This document shows positions 19,689 to 29,805 of a stretch of 58,413 nt of DNA, in pieces (the first letter of the stretch is position 1; every line of letters begins with the position of its first letter). The notes beneath the pieces were generated by a model that was given only the letters and a program-made list of their open reading frames with translations, ran no database searches and was not told where the DNA came from. The translations under genes and the position numbers were made by a program. Source of the DNA: Candidatus Thorarchaeota archaeon (GTDB taxonomy: Archaea; Asgardarchaeota; Thorarchaeia; Thorarchaeales; Thorarchaeaceae). The stretch spans positions 1-58,413 of the forward strand of contig JAEOUM010000222.1 of assembly GCA_016839275.1 (NCBI GenBank), written 5' to 3'.

Positions 19689-20732
19689 TTGGAATTACCC
19701 AAGGGCTCAATAGGGTCCTTGGGAATCATTTCTTTGGATGTGGATAGATTGAAAGTACTGGTTTCCTCGAGAAATGAAAAAGTCGGGATAATCCGCGAGA
19801 TTCTCAGTGATACTGCGGAGGTAGTCGTGACTGATGGAACGCTAGAATCCATGCTGGATTTAGGTAGAGACGCAGATGTCCTAGCTGCGAATCGTGTTTC
19901 TCGCGAGTTCATAGAGGCGGCTCCAAAATTAAGAATGATACAGACTTTTACAGCGGGCGTAGAGAATATTGACCATGATGCAGTTAAAGAACGTGGAAAC
20001 ATCATTCTTTGCAACTCTCACATTAATGCTGCAGAGGTAGCAGAATACGCAATCACCCTTCTATTCACAGTAGCAAAGAATATCATTCAAAATGATAGAG
20101 AGCTTCGGAAGGGTGATTGGATCTATGCCTTCGGAGGCCCACGTCCAAATATAGAGATCCGTCACAAGACCTGTTTCATATTGGGGCTTGGGAACATTGG
20201 TGGTGAGATTGCTAAGCGGTTGAGAGCATTTGATGTCACGATTTATGCAGCCACACGGAGTGGAAGTTCACAACATAGTGATTTAGTCGATAAACTGGTC
20301 AGGATTGATGAGGCTCGCCCTCTTATCGAGGTTTCCGATTTCATTATTCTATCCCTACCTTTGACTCCTGAGTCCCAAGGGCTTGTTGGTAGTACCTTCA
20401 TCTCTTGGATGAAACCTACCTCAATCCTTGTGAATATCTCTCGAGGTCCAATCATAAACGAAAAAGCTCTCTTTGACGCACTGAAAGAAAATCGAATTCG
20501 TGGAGCAGGGCTTGATGTTTGGTGGAGGTACCCCCCTAAGTGGGGTGGAAAAAGCACACCTCCCTCAGACATGCCGTTTCAGGATCTCGATAATGTAGTT
20601 ATTTCTCCTCACCGAGCAGGATACTCAGAAAACACTGAACTTGAGTATTTTCAGTTTGCAGGAGAAAATATCCTTCGATTCATCCGCAAGGAAAGCCCGA
20701 TTAATGTTGTAGATCTCACCCGTGGCTACTAG
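19689..20732 (+). CDS. D-isomer-specific 2-hydroxyacid dehydrogenase (phosphoglycerate dehydrogenase-like)
   Basis: GLGNIGGEIAKRLRAFDVTIYA (NAD binding), LVNISRGPIINEKALFDALKENRIRGAGLDVW; start codon uncertain. Confidence 0.88.
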   Translation: MELPKGSIGSLGIISLDVDRLKVLVSSRNEKVGIIREILSDTAEVVVTDGTLESMLDLGRDADVLAANRVSREFIEAAPKLRMIQTFTAGVENIDHDAVKERGNIILCNSHINAAEVAEYAITLLFTVAKNIIQNDRELRKGDWIYAFGGPRPNIEIRHKTCFILGLGNIGGEIAKRLRAFDVTIYAATRSGSSQHSDLVDKLVRIDEARPLIEVSDFIILSLPLTPESQGLVGSTFISWMKPTSILVNISRGPIINEKALFDALKENRIRGAGLDVWWRYPPKWGGKSTPPSDMPFQDLDNVVISPHRAGYSENTELEYFQFAGENILRFIRKESPINVVDLTRGY

Positions 20733-20820
20733 TCAGGATTTGTGAAACCCCTCTGTTTTCTGCAGGGTCGCTTAACAATCCCTAAAAGTACATGTCAATC
20801 GGTTGAAACGATGTTGAGAT

Positions 20821-21684
20821 ATGAAAAAGAATACTGCTGCATTAATCGCCATACTTGGCGGCCTATTTGTCTTCACTATCAAGCTCTTTGCATATTTCAT
20901 ATCTAACTCTGTAGCCCTGTTATCAGACGCTCTCGAGTCGATTGTCAACATTCTTGCATCAGGGATGATGCTCTTTTCTATCTATGTTTCTGAAAAACCA
21001 GCAGATGATACGCACAAATACGGTCATCAGAAAATAGAGGACATCTCAAGTGCATTTGAGGGAATTCTCATTATTGCAGCAGCACTCTTGATTATCAATG
21101 CTGCAGTTGGGCGGCTCTTTGTGTCTGTTCAGCTTCTTGAGGTTAATCTCGCCATTGCTATCTCCGCTGGAGCCACAGGAATAAATCTCAGCATATCCCG
21201 AGTGTTGACACGTACAGCAAGATCGAGCGGCTCAATGGCATTAGAAGGAGACGCAAAGCATCTTCTATCTGATGTGATATCAACGGTAGGTGTTTGGATT
21301 GGATTGTTCATAGTACAAGCAACAGGTTGGCAATTCATGGACTCCCTGCTTGCATTCGTTGTGGCGGCGCTGATAGCACGAATGGGTGTCGGATTGATAG
21401 TTAAATCTACACGTCGTTTAATGGACCAATCCTGTATCGAGGAAGAGGAACTGATAATATCCGTACTTAAGAAGCAAAATCCAACTATTATCGAGTTCCA
21501 CGATTTGAAAACTCGTCGGCAAGGCAACGATGTACTTGCTGAGATTCATCTAACAGTGAGCGATTCCATGAGTGTAAGGATGGCACACGATATTATAGAC
21601 CGATTTGAGAAAGACGTGAATAAGGAAGCCCCCCACATCAAATTGACTGTGCATATAGATCCTGAGACCGAACTATCTACCTAA
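20821..21684 (+). CDS. Cation diffusion facilitator transporter
   Basis: ALLSDALESIVNILASG, DDTHKYGHQKIEDISSAFEG, GDAKHLLSDVISTVGVWIG. Confidence 0.9.
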   Translation: MKKNTAALIAILGGLFVFTIKLFAYFISNSVALLSDALESIVNILASGMMLFSIYVSEKPADDTHKYGHQKIEDISSAFEGILIIAAALLIINAAVGRLFVSVQLLEVNLAIAISAGATGINLSISRVLTRTARSSGSMALEGDAKHLLSDVISTVGVWIGLFIVQATGWQFMDSLLAFVVAALIARMGVGLIVKSTRRLMDQSCIEEEELIISVLKKQNPTIIEFHDLKTRRQGNDVLAEIHLTVSDSMSVRMAHDIIDRFEKDVNKEAPHIKLTVHIDPETELST

Positions 21685-21786
21685 GTCGCTAAATTGATGA
21701 CCGCCAAAAATATAGCTTGAAAATACAAAATATAGGAGTACTTCAATGCTCTTGTGTAATCAGATTGTATACAGGAGCAATGTTTC

Positions 21787-24072
21787 ATGGCGCGTTCATT
21801 AGACCTCATTGAGTCCGAGAGTCAAGACTTTAAAGAAAGTCTCAATCATCGCAGACTAGATTGTCCTGATTCGGGGGCCGACGATTTGACCATAGAGAAA
21901 CTATCAGAGATACCCGGTGTTGGCGAGAAAGTACAGCAGGCATTAATAGAACACTTCGGAAGTGAAGCAGTCGCCCTCAAGGTGATTCGAGATTCACGAG
22001 TTGATCTTGTAGCTGCAGTGCCAGGCATTGGTTCTAAGCAAGCTGTCAACCTTGTCAAGGGCGCCTTTGAACAGCAGTTTGGTGTAAACTCCAATATGTT
22101 GTTACGAAGTGCTGATATTCGGAAAATCTTTGAGAGCATATTAGAAATCATGCAGGGCTATGCCAACACGACATATGCAAAGGATAAGCTGTTTCTCTAT
22201 TTTCCACTACCACCCGAGAAACTGGATACGATTATCGAGCGACAGAAGTATTTTGCTGATGCTTCGGATATTGCACGTGGGATAACCCCTCAGCAGCGCG
22301 ACACTCTGAAGAGCCTTCTATCGCAGGTACGAGGACTGTATAGACGTGCAAAACCTCGGCGGATTGAAGGACGTGTAATCATCACTAACAACGACAAGGT
22401 CTTTGATAAACTGATTACTGAGGGGGTCGATAAATGGTGTCCCGTCTATGTTCTCTCTGATGGAGAAAGTGGAGCTGACTATGCACAGGGGTATGATCTT
22501 GTTCTCTTCATATCACCACTTGGAGTCTATGACGAGTCTATGGATATGATAGACAACGTTGAGATTCTTGGTAAAGACTGGTCTATCGAGGATGTTCTGC
22601 CAGAGCTGACAGTAAGCTTCTACGCTCGTAATTATCGGGTCATTGATGCTTCATGCAAGCTCGCGGAGATCTTCAGCAGTCTTCCTACGAATAGTTCAAT
22701 GGAGGGATTCGCGGAAGGGCTCGATTTTGAGGCTCTGAGTAAAGTTGGCGAGATTCTCAAGAACTTGGATGAGAACGGTGACCTAGCTCAGGGAATAGAT
22801 TCCGATATCGATAGATATCGAAAAGCTGTGAAGACATTTCCAACTGCTACAGCAGAAACGGAAGCTTGGTTGAATGAAGAAATAACCTCTCGAATATCTA
22901 AAAGTCATGTCACTCTGGGTGGTCAACAGATAATCAGTATTCTCCAATCAGCAGACATGGAGGGTGCTGATGGTGGTGCACTCAGAAATATGTTGCCTGC
23001 GGAGATTGTCGAAACCTTCACAACCACAATTCAGGAGGCAGAGGACAAACTCGCACAAATGCTAGGTCTCACAGCCCGTGAGGCTGATTGGGTAACAGGG
23101 ATAATCAGTGAGGAGATTTCGCTCCCTGTTAAATTGGTCCCCACACAAATCAATGATCTTGAGGATAGATTACGACGGCTCTTTGCAGACAAGCAGTTTA
23201 GCCTGATTAAGAAAATCGCAAACGAGCTCGATAAGACGCGTGATGAGGTCATGAACGCAGTTCAGACTCTTCTTGAGTTTGACCTCTTTCTTGCTGTTGG
23301 ACTATTTGCCCATGACTATGAGCTTCAAACTCCGAACATCTCATTGGAATACACAGGTGTTGGAATTCAAGGCGCGAACAATATATTCCTAGTAGAGAGT
23401 TATCTAAAAGGAAAGCATGGGAAAGTCCAGCCTATTGATTACTCGATTGGCAAGACACCATTTCAACCTCATGGAACAAATGGTGAGAACTGTGCACTGC
23501 TCTCCGGAGCAAATAGTGGTGGAAAAACCACGACAATTCAGACACTGGCACAGATTGTCACAATGGCTCAATCCGGTTTTCCTGTGCCTGCAAAACAGGC
23601 GTATATCCCAGTTTTTGAGGAGCTTTATTTCTTCTACAAGAGCCGAGGGATGGTCAGTGCTGGAGCGTTCGAGACCACGCTGAAGCAATTTGCAGAAATA
23701 GTTGTATCAGAGAAATCAAAGTTAGCGCTCTTTGATGAGGTCGAAGCAATAACAGAACCAGGCAGTGCCGCTAATGTCATTGCTGGCTTAATTGAGATTC
23801 TTCAGAGTGATCCCAAGACCTCAACAGTGATATGTAGTCATCTCGCACGAGAGATTCAAGAGGTCACATCAGTACCCCTCAGGATAGATGGGATTGAAGC
23901 TCGTGGTCTAGATGAGAACCTTGAACTTGTTGTGGATAGAACTCCACGTTTTGGTACCCTGGCAAGGAGCACCCCAGAGCTTATAGTTGAGAGGCTTTCG
24001 AAACTGACAAAGGGCCCTAAGAAAGCTGTATACGAAAAGATTTTGGAGAACCTTAACAGAGTAAGAGACTAA
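21787..24072 (+). CDS. MutS-related (MutS2-like) ATPase with N-terminal helix-hairpin-helix region
   Basis: Tandem HhH (IPGVGEKVQQALIEHFGS; VPGIGSKQAVNLV), Walker A GANSGGKTTTIQTLAQI, FDEVEAITEPGSAANV. Confidence 0.85.
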   Translation: MARSLDLIESESQDFKESLNHRRLDCPDSGADDLTIEKLSEIPGVGEKVQQALIEHFGSEAVALKVIRDSRVDLVAAVPGIGSKQAVNLVKGAFEQQFGVNSNMLLRSADIRKIFESILEIMQGYANTTYAKDKLFLYFPLPPEKLDTIIERQKYFADASDIARGITPQQRDTLKSLLSQVRGLYRRAKPRRIEGRVIITNNDKVFDKLITEGVDKWCPVYVLSDGESGADYAQGYDLVLFISPLGVYDESMDMIDNVEILGKDWSIEDVLPELTVSFYARNYRVIDASCKLAEIFSSLPTNSSMEGFAEGLDFEALSKVGEILKNLDENGDLAQGIDSDIDRYRKAVKTFPTATAETEAWLNEEITSRISKSHVTLGGQQIISILQSADMEGADGGALRNMLPAEIVETFTTTIQEAEDKLAQMLGLTAREADWVTGIISEEISLPVKLVPTQINDLEDRLRRLFADKQFSLIKKIANELDKTRDEVMNAVQTLLEFDLFLAVGLFAHDYELQTPNISLEYTGVGIQGANNIFLVESYLKGKHGKVQPIDYSIGKTPFQPHGTNGENCALLSGANSGGKTTTIQTLAQIVTMAQSGFPVPAKQAYIPVFEELYFFYKSRGMVSAGAFETTLKQFAEIVVSEKSKLALFDEVEAITEPGSAANVIAGLIEILQSDPKTSTVICSHLAREIQEVTSVPLRIDGIEARGLDENLELVVDRTPRFGTLARSTPELIVERLSKLTKGPKKAVYEKILENLNRVRD

Positions 24073-24650
24073 TGCCATACAGAGTTCTGGTACTTGGGGA
24101 TATGCATATTCCAACACGTAGAGATACAATACCTGTTGAGTTCTATCAATACATCAAAGACTCCCAATATGACATGACTCTCATCACTGGCGATCTTGTA
24201 CGAGAGTCTGATATGCGAGCAGTTCTTCCTCCTCTCTCTCGATGCTTTATTGTCGCAGGAAATATGGACTTCGGAAGTTCATACAATTTCCACGAGCAAG
24301 TACAAGTCGACAACTTCAACATTCTTCTTCTGCATGGAACACAACTTCGCCCCCGTGGGAATATTAAACAACTCTGGGAGATTCTCCAACACATAGGAGG
24401 GGATGTTGCAATCCATGGGCATACTCATCAAGCTGCTATTGACCTCTATAATGACAGACTCTTTCTTAATCCTGGAACAATAACAGGTGCAACAGGAGGT
24501 GCAGGCGGTCGTACGAATGCAAGCTTCATCGAGCTTGTTGTGAATGATAACCAAATGCGTGTGATTCTTCACTCTACCGATTGGCGTGTTGTAAAGAGAA
24601 CCGAGATTGAGTATCAGAAACAGAATGAGAGAATCACAAGAATATCATGA
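24072..24650 (+). CDS. YfcE/MJ0936-type metallophosphoesterase
   Basis: LVLGDMHIPTRRDTIP, TLITGDLV, VAGNMD, LLHGTQL, IHGHTHQA, LNPGTIT. Confidence 0.92.
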   Translation: MPYRVLVLGDMHIPTRRDTIPVEFYQYIKDSQYDMTLITGDLVRESDMRAVLPPLSRCFIVAGNMDFGSSYNFHEQVQVDNFNILLLHGTQLRPRGNIKQLWEILQHIGGDVAIHGHTHQAAIDLYNDRLFLNPGTITGATGGAGGRTNASFIELVVNDNQMRVILHSTDWRVVKRTEIEYQKQNERITRIS

Positions 24651-24671
24651 GTATACCCGCAAACCACTGTC

Positions 24672-25295
24672 CTAATATGTTCCCCATGGATCTGGGCTCA
24701 GAAGACGCATATAGAGCTTTTTCAGGACATTTGAGCTCTCTAACAATGCTGCTTTGACTACTTGCTCCTTCTCTACATTAGCTGTCTTTGATTTTGACCC
24801 CACAAGCCGACCAATTCGCCCCTTTGATGAGTCCGGTGTAATGGACACCTTTACAGGGATGATCCTCTTTACATCCTCCTCCGGGAATATGTCGCGCGTA
24901 AACTTCAGGTCACGGAAAAATATTGCCAATGTTTCTTTGACAGCTATCTTCTCAATAGTATCGCTTGGAAGTTTATCTACCATTATAAGACTCCGTCTTC
25001 GTAGATGATCCGAAACAACGGCTTGTACATCTTCAGCTAATTCACGATTCATCGCACAGGCTATTCCTATGTTTATCATAAGAATACGAATTCGATCCAA
25101 CATTATACCAACATCTGCACCAACGAAGGACTTTCCCCTCATAGACACTAACCAATCTTCATACGCCTCACTCACGCTTCGAAGGCCATCTTCATTCTCA
25201 GAAAACCTATCTAATTCTTCAGGAGGTATTAATGTGCACCAGACAGCCATTGATACATGATCTGTTTTATTGGGGGCCATGTGTGCAGCTTGCAC
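24672..25295 (-). CDS. Hypothetical protein
   Basis: Long uninterrupted ORF in a gap of matching size; no family recognised. Confidence 0.6.
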   Translation of the reverse strand: MQAAHMAPNKTDHVSMAVWCTLIPPEELDRFSENEDGLRSVSEAYEDWLVSMRGKSFVGADVGIMLDRIRILMINIGIACAMNRELAEDVQAVVSDHLRRRSLIMVDKLPSDTIEKIAVKETLAIFFRDLKFTRDIFPEEDVKRIIPVKVSITPDSSKGRIGRLVGSKSKTANVEKEQVVKAALLESSNVLKKLYMRLLSPDPWGTY

Positions 25296-25376
25296 TCATC
25301 CGTTTTCAGTATTACTTGTCTGAGTATTGCTCTGAAAAGTTGTTTCTAATACTCAATTGCTGCTACTATCATCATT

Positions 25377-25667
25377 TTGTTGGTGGAACTAATGGCAAGC
25401 TATAAAGTAAGAATTGAGGTAATCGATATTCAGAATCAGGGTGAGTGTTCAATGGGGCAAAAGATTGGCGACATCTACGATTATCCAGAAGATCGAGGCA
25501 AGATGTGTCCAAGCTCGTTCTACATTCTCTACCCCTGGATAATGGTGATGGAGTCTGGAGGCAGCTTTACAGAATCTGGAGATGGAAGCGACTTTATGAC
25601 TGTAGGTTGCAGTGATTATCGCCATCAAGTCGTATACAAAATCTCTCGAAAGTCTATTGAAAAATAG
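25377..25667 (+). CDS. TIGR04076-family small protein
   Basis: YKVRIEVIDIQNQGECSMGQKIGDIYDYPEDRGKMCPSSFYILYPWIMVMESGGSF resembles the family signature. Confidence 0.7.
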   Translation: MLVELMASYKVRIEVIDIQNQGECSMGQKIGDIYDYPEDRGKMCPSSFYILYPWIMVMESGGSFTESGDGSDFMTVGCSDYRHQVVYKISRKSIEK

Positions 25668-25742
25668 TACAATTCGATTCGACCTGCACCGTACTATTTT
25701 TCTATCACTCATTCTGAGCGAGGTGTTGAGGTATATATTGAA

Positions 25743-26222
25743 GTGACACCACACTCCAAGAATTTTCATACTACGCAGAGAGTCGCTCTTACCTTATTAA
25801 TTGGCATTACTCTCTCCTCTCTCATACCAATGAATGTGCTTGCACAAGACACACTCTCACTCTCCATCAATCGGTCTTTTGGTATGGCTTTTGGTGATTA
25901 TATCAGTGGGAGCTTTATTCTACAGGGGAGTGGCCCTGAAACCATCCAAAACCTGACGGTTTATTTCAATGGGGATGAGATATACTTTGCAGCAGGGAAT
26001 AGTGTCAGTTGGCAATTCAATACAGCTGACTATCCTGGGGGACCGACCAATATCACACTGATGGGTATCGACGACCTTGGAGATATATACTTCATCAGTA
26101 GTCATGTTGTATTCATTGCTGAAGGTGTAGGTACTATTATCACCGGAGGAATCATCATTCTTGTTGTGGTTCTTGTGGCTGCAAAGTACCTACCTCGAAT
26201 ACTGCGTATGCGAAGCAAGTAA
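25743..26222 (+). CDS. Predicted secreted/membrane-anchored protein
   Basis: N-terminal hydrophobic segment, beta-rich middle, C-terminal TM (GTIITGGIIILVVVLVAAKYL) then basic tail. Confidence 0.6.
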   Translation: MTPHSKNFHTTQRVALTLLIGITLSSLIPMNVLAQDTLSLSINRSFGMAFGDYISGSFILQGSGPETIQNLTVYFNGDEIYFAAGNSVSWQFNTADYPGGPTNITLMGIDDLGDIYFISSHVVFIAEGVGTIITGGIIILVVVLVAAKYLPRILRMRSK

Positions 26223-26244
26223 TCATTTTCAGGAGGTCTTTTGA

Positions 26245-26619
26245 ATGGACAATCGGGACCGTTATTCAATCAATACTGACATTAAGTTTAGAGGGCTTGA
26301 GCTCATCGACGTATCTGAATTAATTAGAACCTGTGAAAAGAACTGGCAGAACTTCAGTCTCTGCGAGGTCAATGACTCCGTGGTCCGGCTAGGGGTAATT
26401 CATGGTGAGTTTCATTGGCATAAGCATGACAATGAGGATGAATTCTTCTATGTAATTGATGGTCTGCTCAACATCGATTTTAACGACAAGACAGTGAATC
26501 TTACTCCTGGACAAGGCATTATGATACCAAAAGGCGTAGTCCATCGTACAAGAGCACCTGAACGCACAAGTATACTAATGGTAGAGGGAAACACGGTCAC
26601 GCCGACAGGTGATGATTAG
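26245..26619 (+). CDS. Cupin domain protein
   Basis: GEFHWHKHDNEDEFFYVIDGLLNIDF...PGQGIMIPKGVVHRTRAPERTSILMVE. Confidence 0.88.
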   Translation: MDNRDRYSINTDIKFRGLELIDVSELIRTCEKNWQNFSLCEVNDSVVRLGVIHGEFHWHKHDNEDEFFYVIDGLLNIDFNDKTVNLTPGQGIMIPKGVVHRTRAPERTSILMVEGNTVTPTGDD

Positions 26620-26749
26620 CAAGGAGCTGTCTGAAATAGGGAGCTATTGAGATACGTGAATATCAATGTTAATGAGGAAATATTGTCTATAATTTACTGG
26701 GTGATCTATTACGGTAGGAGTAAGATCGTTCCCAAAGATCACGATTTCT

Positions 26750-27832
26750 ATGATTGCTCTTATAGCGGGTTTCTTTCTCATTATGAGCTTTAACTTTGTA
26801 CATACCTATCATTGGATCCCGTACCCTGTTCAGTTATCGGATACTCAAAACAGGATCCTCAGTCAGGACTCGCCTATTTGTCGTCTTAATGTAACAATGG
26901 CTAGTCCCTTCGTAACGATAACCTCCTTGCAGACCAACAGTACGCCAGTGACACTAGTAGTCCGAGGATCCACACAGGTTCAATTCAATGCGACCAACAT
27001 AACCTCTCTAACAATGGTTCCTTTACAGGTTGCACGAGTTGAAGCGGACTTATGGGTAGAAGTAATACGCCAGGAGTCGGATGCAAACATCACAATTGCT
27101 ATAGTCTTTCAAACAGGAGCTACTGCTCCTCCCCCTCCCTCGGTTCCTCCTCCCTCCTTCAATTTAGCTCCCATAATAGGAGCTGTTCTGGTTGTTTTAG
27201 CTCTTGGAATGCTATTCCGTACTACTTCCAGATTCAATTATTATCGAACGGTACGTATTATTCTAATCACAGCAATATTGTTACTCTGCATTGGCACAAG
27301 CCTCTGTTATCCACTACTAAAAGGACAAGCCCAAGGCGATTTCATTCCTGTGCATACAGCTGTGACCTTGCCAGATGAGAACTTTAGCTACATATTGAAC
27401 GAAACAACTCCCTTGTCCTCTCTTGAGCTGTCATCTCTGTATCCTGAAGAGGGAATTGCTACTAATTATAGAGTTCATTCCATATCCTCAGACAGTTACC
27501 CAGTTACCCTAAGAATCTCAGCCGATAATGAATCTGAACTCATACTTGAGGAGGAAAGCCATAACAGTAATTGGTGGCTAACGATTTTCGCTGACCTCAC
27601 AAACTCAACGATAATCAGCTTTGAAAGAGTCGATAGCGACGCAATCGTAAATCTAAGTGTAAGGAGGAACTGTTTGGTCTTGCAGGCAAGGGAGGACGTA
27701 ACCTTACCCGCGTTTTACTTCAATTTGGGAATAGTCTTGATTCTATTGGGACTTGCCTTCGCAGTCGGAGTTGACCTATCCTTAAAATCAGAGGTCCAAA
27801 AATCGATACGGGTAGCGCCTGACATTGAATAA
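26750..27832 (+). CDS. Hypothetical multi-TM protein with extracytoplasmic domains
   Basis: Hydrophobic N-terminus, Pro-rich linker (APPPPSVPPPS), several TM helices. Confidence 0.6.
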   Translation: MIALIAGFFLIMSFNFVHTYHWIPYPVQLSDTQNRILSQDSPICRLNVTMASPFVTITSLQTNSTPVTLVVRGSTQVQFNATNITSLTMVPLQVARVEADLWVEVIRQESDANITIAIVFQTGATAPPPPSVPPPSFNLAPIIGAVLVVLALGMLFRTTSRFNYYRTVRIILITAILLLCIGTSLCYPLLKGQAQGDFIPVHTAVTLPDENFSYILNETTPLSSLELSSLYPEEGIATNYRVHSISSDSYPVTLRISADNESELILEEESHNSNWWLTIFADLTNSTIISFERVDSDAIVNLSVRRNCLVLQAREDVTLPAFYFNLGIVLILLGLAFAVGVDLSLKSEVQKSIRVAPDIE

Positions 27833-27886
27833 GGTCTACGTACACTAAGGACTCCATCTCAGCAAGCACTTAGTTCAAATTCATGA

Positions 27887-28789
27887 TTGATATCATCTCT
27901 CACGCTGGCCTTTATTATGAATATCATTAGACCCCTCAGAAAGTCGGACAGAGAGGATGTCCTAGAGATTGCTAGGCATACTTGGGAAGGTCATGACTAT
28001 ATTCCTTACATATTTGATTCTTGGCTAGAAGACAAAGACTCTCATCCTGTGGGTGTAGAATATAATGATCATATCATTGCTCTAGCAAACCTGCGTGTCA
28101 TTGATGATGGCCGAACAGGATGGATGGAGGCTCTTCGTGTGCATCCTAATCACAGGGGAAAGGGTCTAGCGACAGCCCTTACCCAGTACGTTGTCCGACT
28201 AGCAGAAAATATTCCAGTATATTGCATCCGTTATACAACTTCAGTAGGCAATGAAACATCACTACATCTTGCTGAAGCAGTAGGAATGAAGAGGAAATTC
28301 GACCTTGCTGTTCACTGGCAGGAAAATCCAGCTGAAATCTCATGGCGTGTATCGAGCTTCTTATTGCATGAGGTTTCTGCGAATGAAGTGTACCAAGATC
28401 TGATTAATGCGAAGTTGATTCCATTCAACATCCTTGTCCACGATTGGAAGGCATTTGATGTTACACCGAAGGGCCTTAACAAAATAGGTTTGACAGCAAG
28501 GTTCTGGGTTCGGAAGCATACTGGCAGCCTAGCGTCGTTCTCACTAGGATTCGCTCGTGATGCCAGTTCTGGATTGCAATGGTCTTTTACAATCTACGCG
28601 TCTGATGCAACAGAATTCCTTAACCATCTCTCACATCATGTGGAAATGGCCTTTCAGAGTGGATGTACCTCAATCTTCATGGCATTCGAACCAGATTATG
28701 TAGAAACTTTACACAATCTAGACTGGGTCCGGCTCGAAGAGAATGAAGATGACGAATGGGCTCTGACTCTGCTTGAAAGAATGCTATAA
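27887..28789 (+). CDS. GNAT-family N-acetyltransferase
   Basis: IIRPLRKSDREDVLEIARHTW, MEALRVHPNHRGKGLATALTQYVV; start probably ATG at 27899. Confidence 0.8.
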   Translation: MISSLTLAFIMNIIRPLRKSDREDVLEIARHTWEGHDYIPYIFDSWLEDKDSHPVGVEYNDHIIALANLRVIDDGRTGWMEALRVHPNHRGKGLATALTQYVVRLAENIPVYCIRYTTSVGNETSLHLAEAVGMKRKFDLAVHWQENPAEISWRVSSFLLHEVSANEVYQDLINAKLIPFNILVHDWKAFDVTPKGLNKIGLTARFWVRKHTGSLASFSLGFARDASSGLQWSFTIYASDATEFLNHLSHHVEMAFQSGCTSIFMAFEPDYVETLHNLDWVRLEENEDDEWALTLLERML

Positions 28790-28905
28790 TTCCTATCATG
28801 TTTCACGAGTAACTTCTGTTGAGCACTCATCTTGCAATTGTTATAGTCTTTAGGACGAAACACCAATCTTATCTGGTCATTCAGAGATGTATCACTTGAA
28901 TATTT

Positions 28906-29622
28906 TTGGCTGTGATGTCTATGAGCTATCCTGATGTCATTAGACGAGCGGAGAGTGCTTTGAAGAAAGCAGAGGAAGAGCTTCTATCGGGAAAGGAAGG
29001 TATTGCTGAGCAGTTACTTGTCGGGTTATCAAACAGTGTACTTGCTCCTGATGCAGAAAAAGCGCGTGAGAGAATGCAAAACCTTGACGAGTCCCGTTAT
29101 GTCAAGTGGGAGCGCTGGAAAGAGGATCCTGAGTTTTCAGTACCATTCTGGGAAGATGAGGGTTACCTAAGTATTGATAGTAGTGCACATCAGACTCGGG
29201 ACCCAGATTGGTATGCTAAAATGTCCGGAACAAGCGGATTCGTGGCAGACATGAGAGCCTCCCGAAAGGTCAAGATGCCAACTCTGAACGGGAAACGAGA
29301 TGGCGAACCAACCTCCGTTGGGCAACCGGCTAATACTTGGTTACTTGATTTTGTTGTACTGTCAAGCCTTCGATTATCATTCAAGACGCGATGGGAACAA
29401 CTCGTAAGGGATATTGTCAGGAAACGCCACAGAACTGACTTGGTTTTGGTGGCTGAAACACTTGGTCTGGAATCGCATTACGTTATTGGCATCTGTCAGA
29501 GAATCAAGAATCTTGACGATAAGATTTCCGAGTATGATCCTCTTGATTCCAGCATGAACATGACCTATATCTGCAGAAATCCTGACCCTAGTCTGCAACC
29601 GCTTGTAGATATACAAGATTGA
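28906..29622 (+). CDS. Hypothetical protein
   Basis: ORF of 238 aa filling the intergenic space; no family recognised. Confidence 0.6.
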   Translation: MAVMSMSYPDVIRRAESALKKAEEELLSGKEGIAEQLLVGLSNSVLAPDAEKARERMQNLDESRYVKWERWKEDPEFSVPFWEDEGYLSIDSSAHQTRDPDWYAKMSGTSGFVADMRASRKVKMPTLNGKRDGEPTSVGQPANTWLLDFVVLSSLRLSFKTRWEQLVRDIVRKRHRTDLVLVAETLGLESHYVIGICQRIKNLDDKISEYDPLDSSMNMTYICRNPDPSLQPLVDIQD

Positions 29623-29805
29623 ACCAACACTCTCGGCCCATCACGTATGAAGAAGTGATGCTACTACCAAGGCACTATGACTACTCTCAACTCAAATTCA
29701 TTAGTATCTTCACAACAACTCTGCCGATGATTGTGTTGCATATTTAATGAATCCAAAAGACATTTTATGCAGGAATTTATCTGTTCACCGGTGAAGGGCG
29801 GGTAG

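Noticed and set aside
26603-26640. Possible C/D-box sRNA (GTGATGA...CTGA)
   Set aside because: Only half of the C/D'/C'/D set is present and it overlaps the end of the cupin gene; a chance match is likely.
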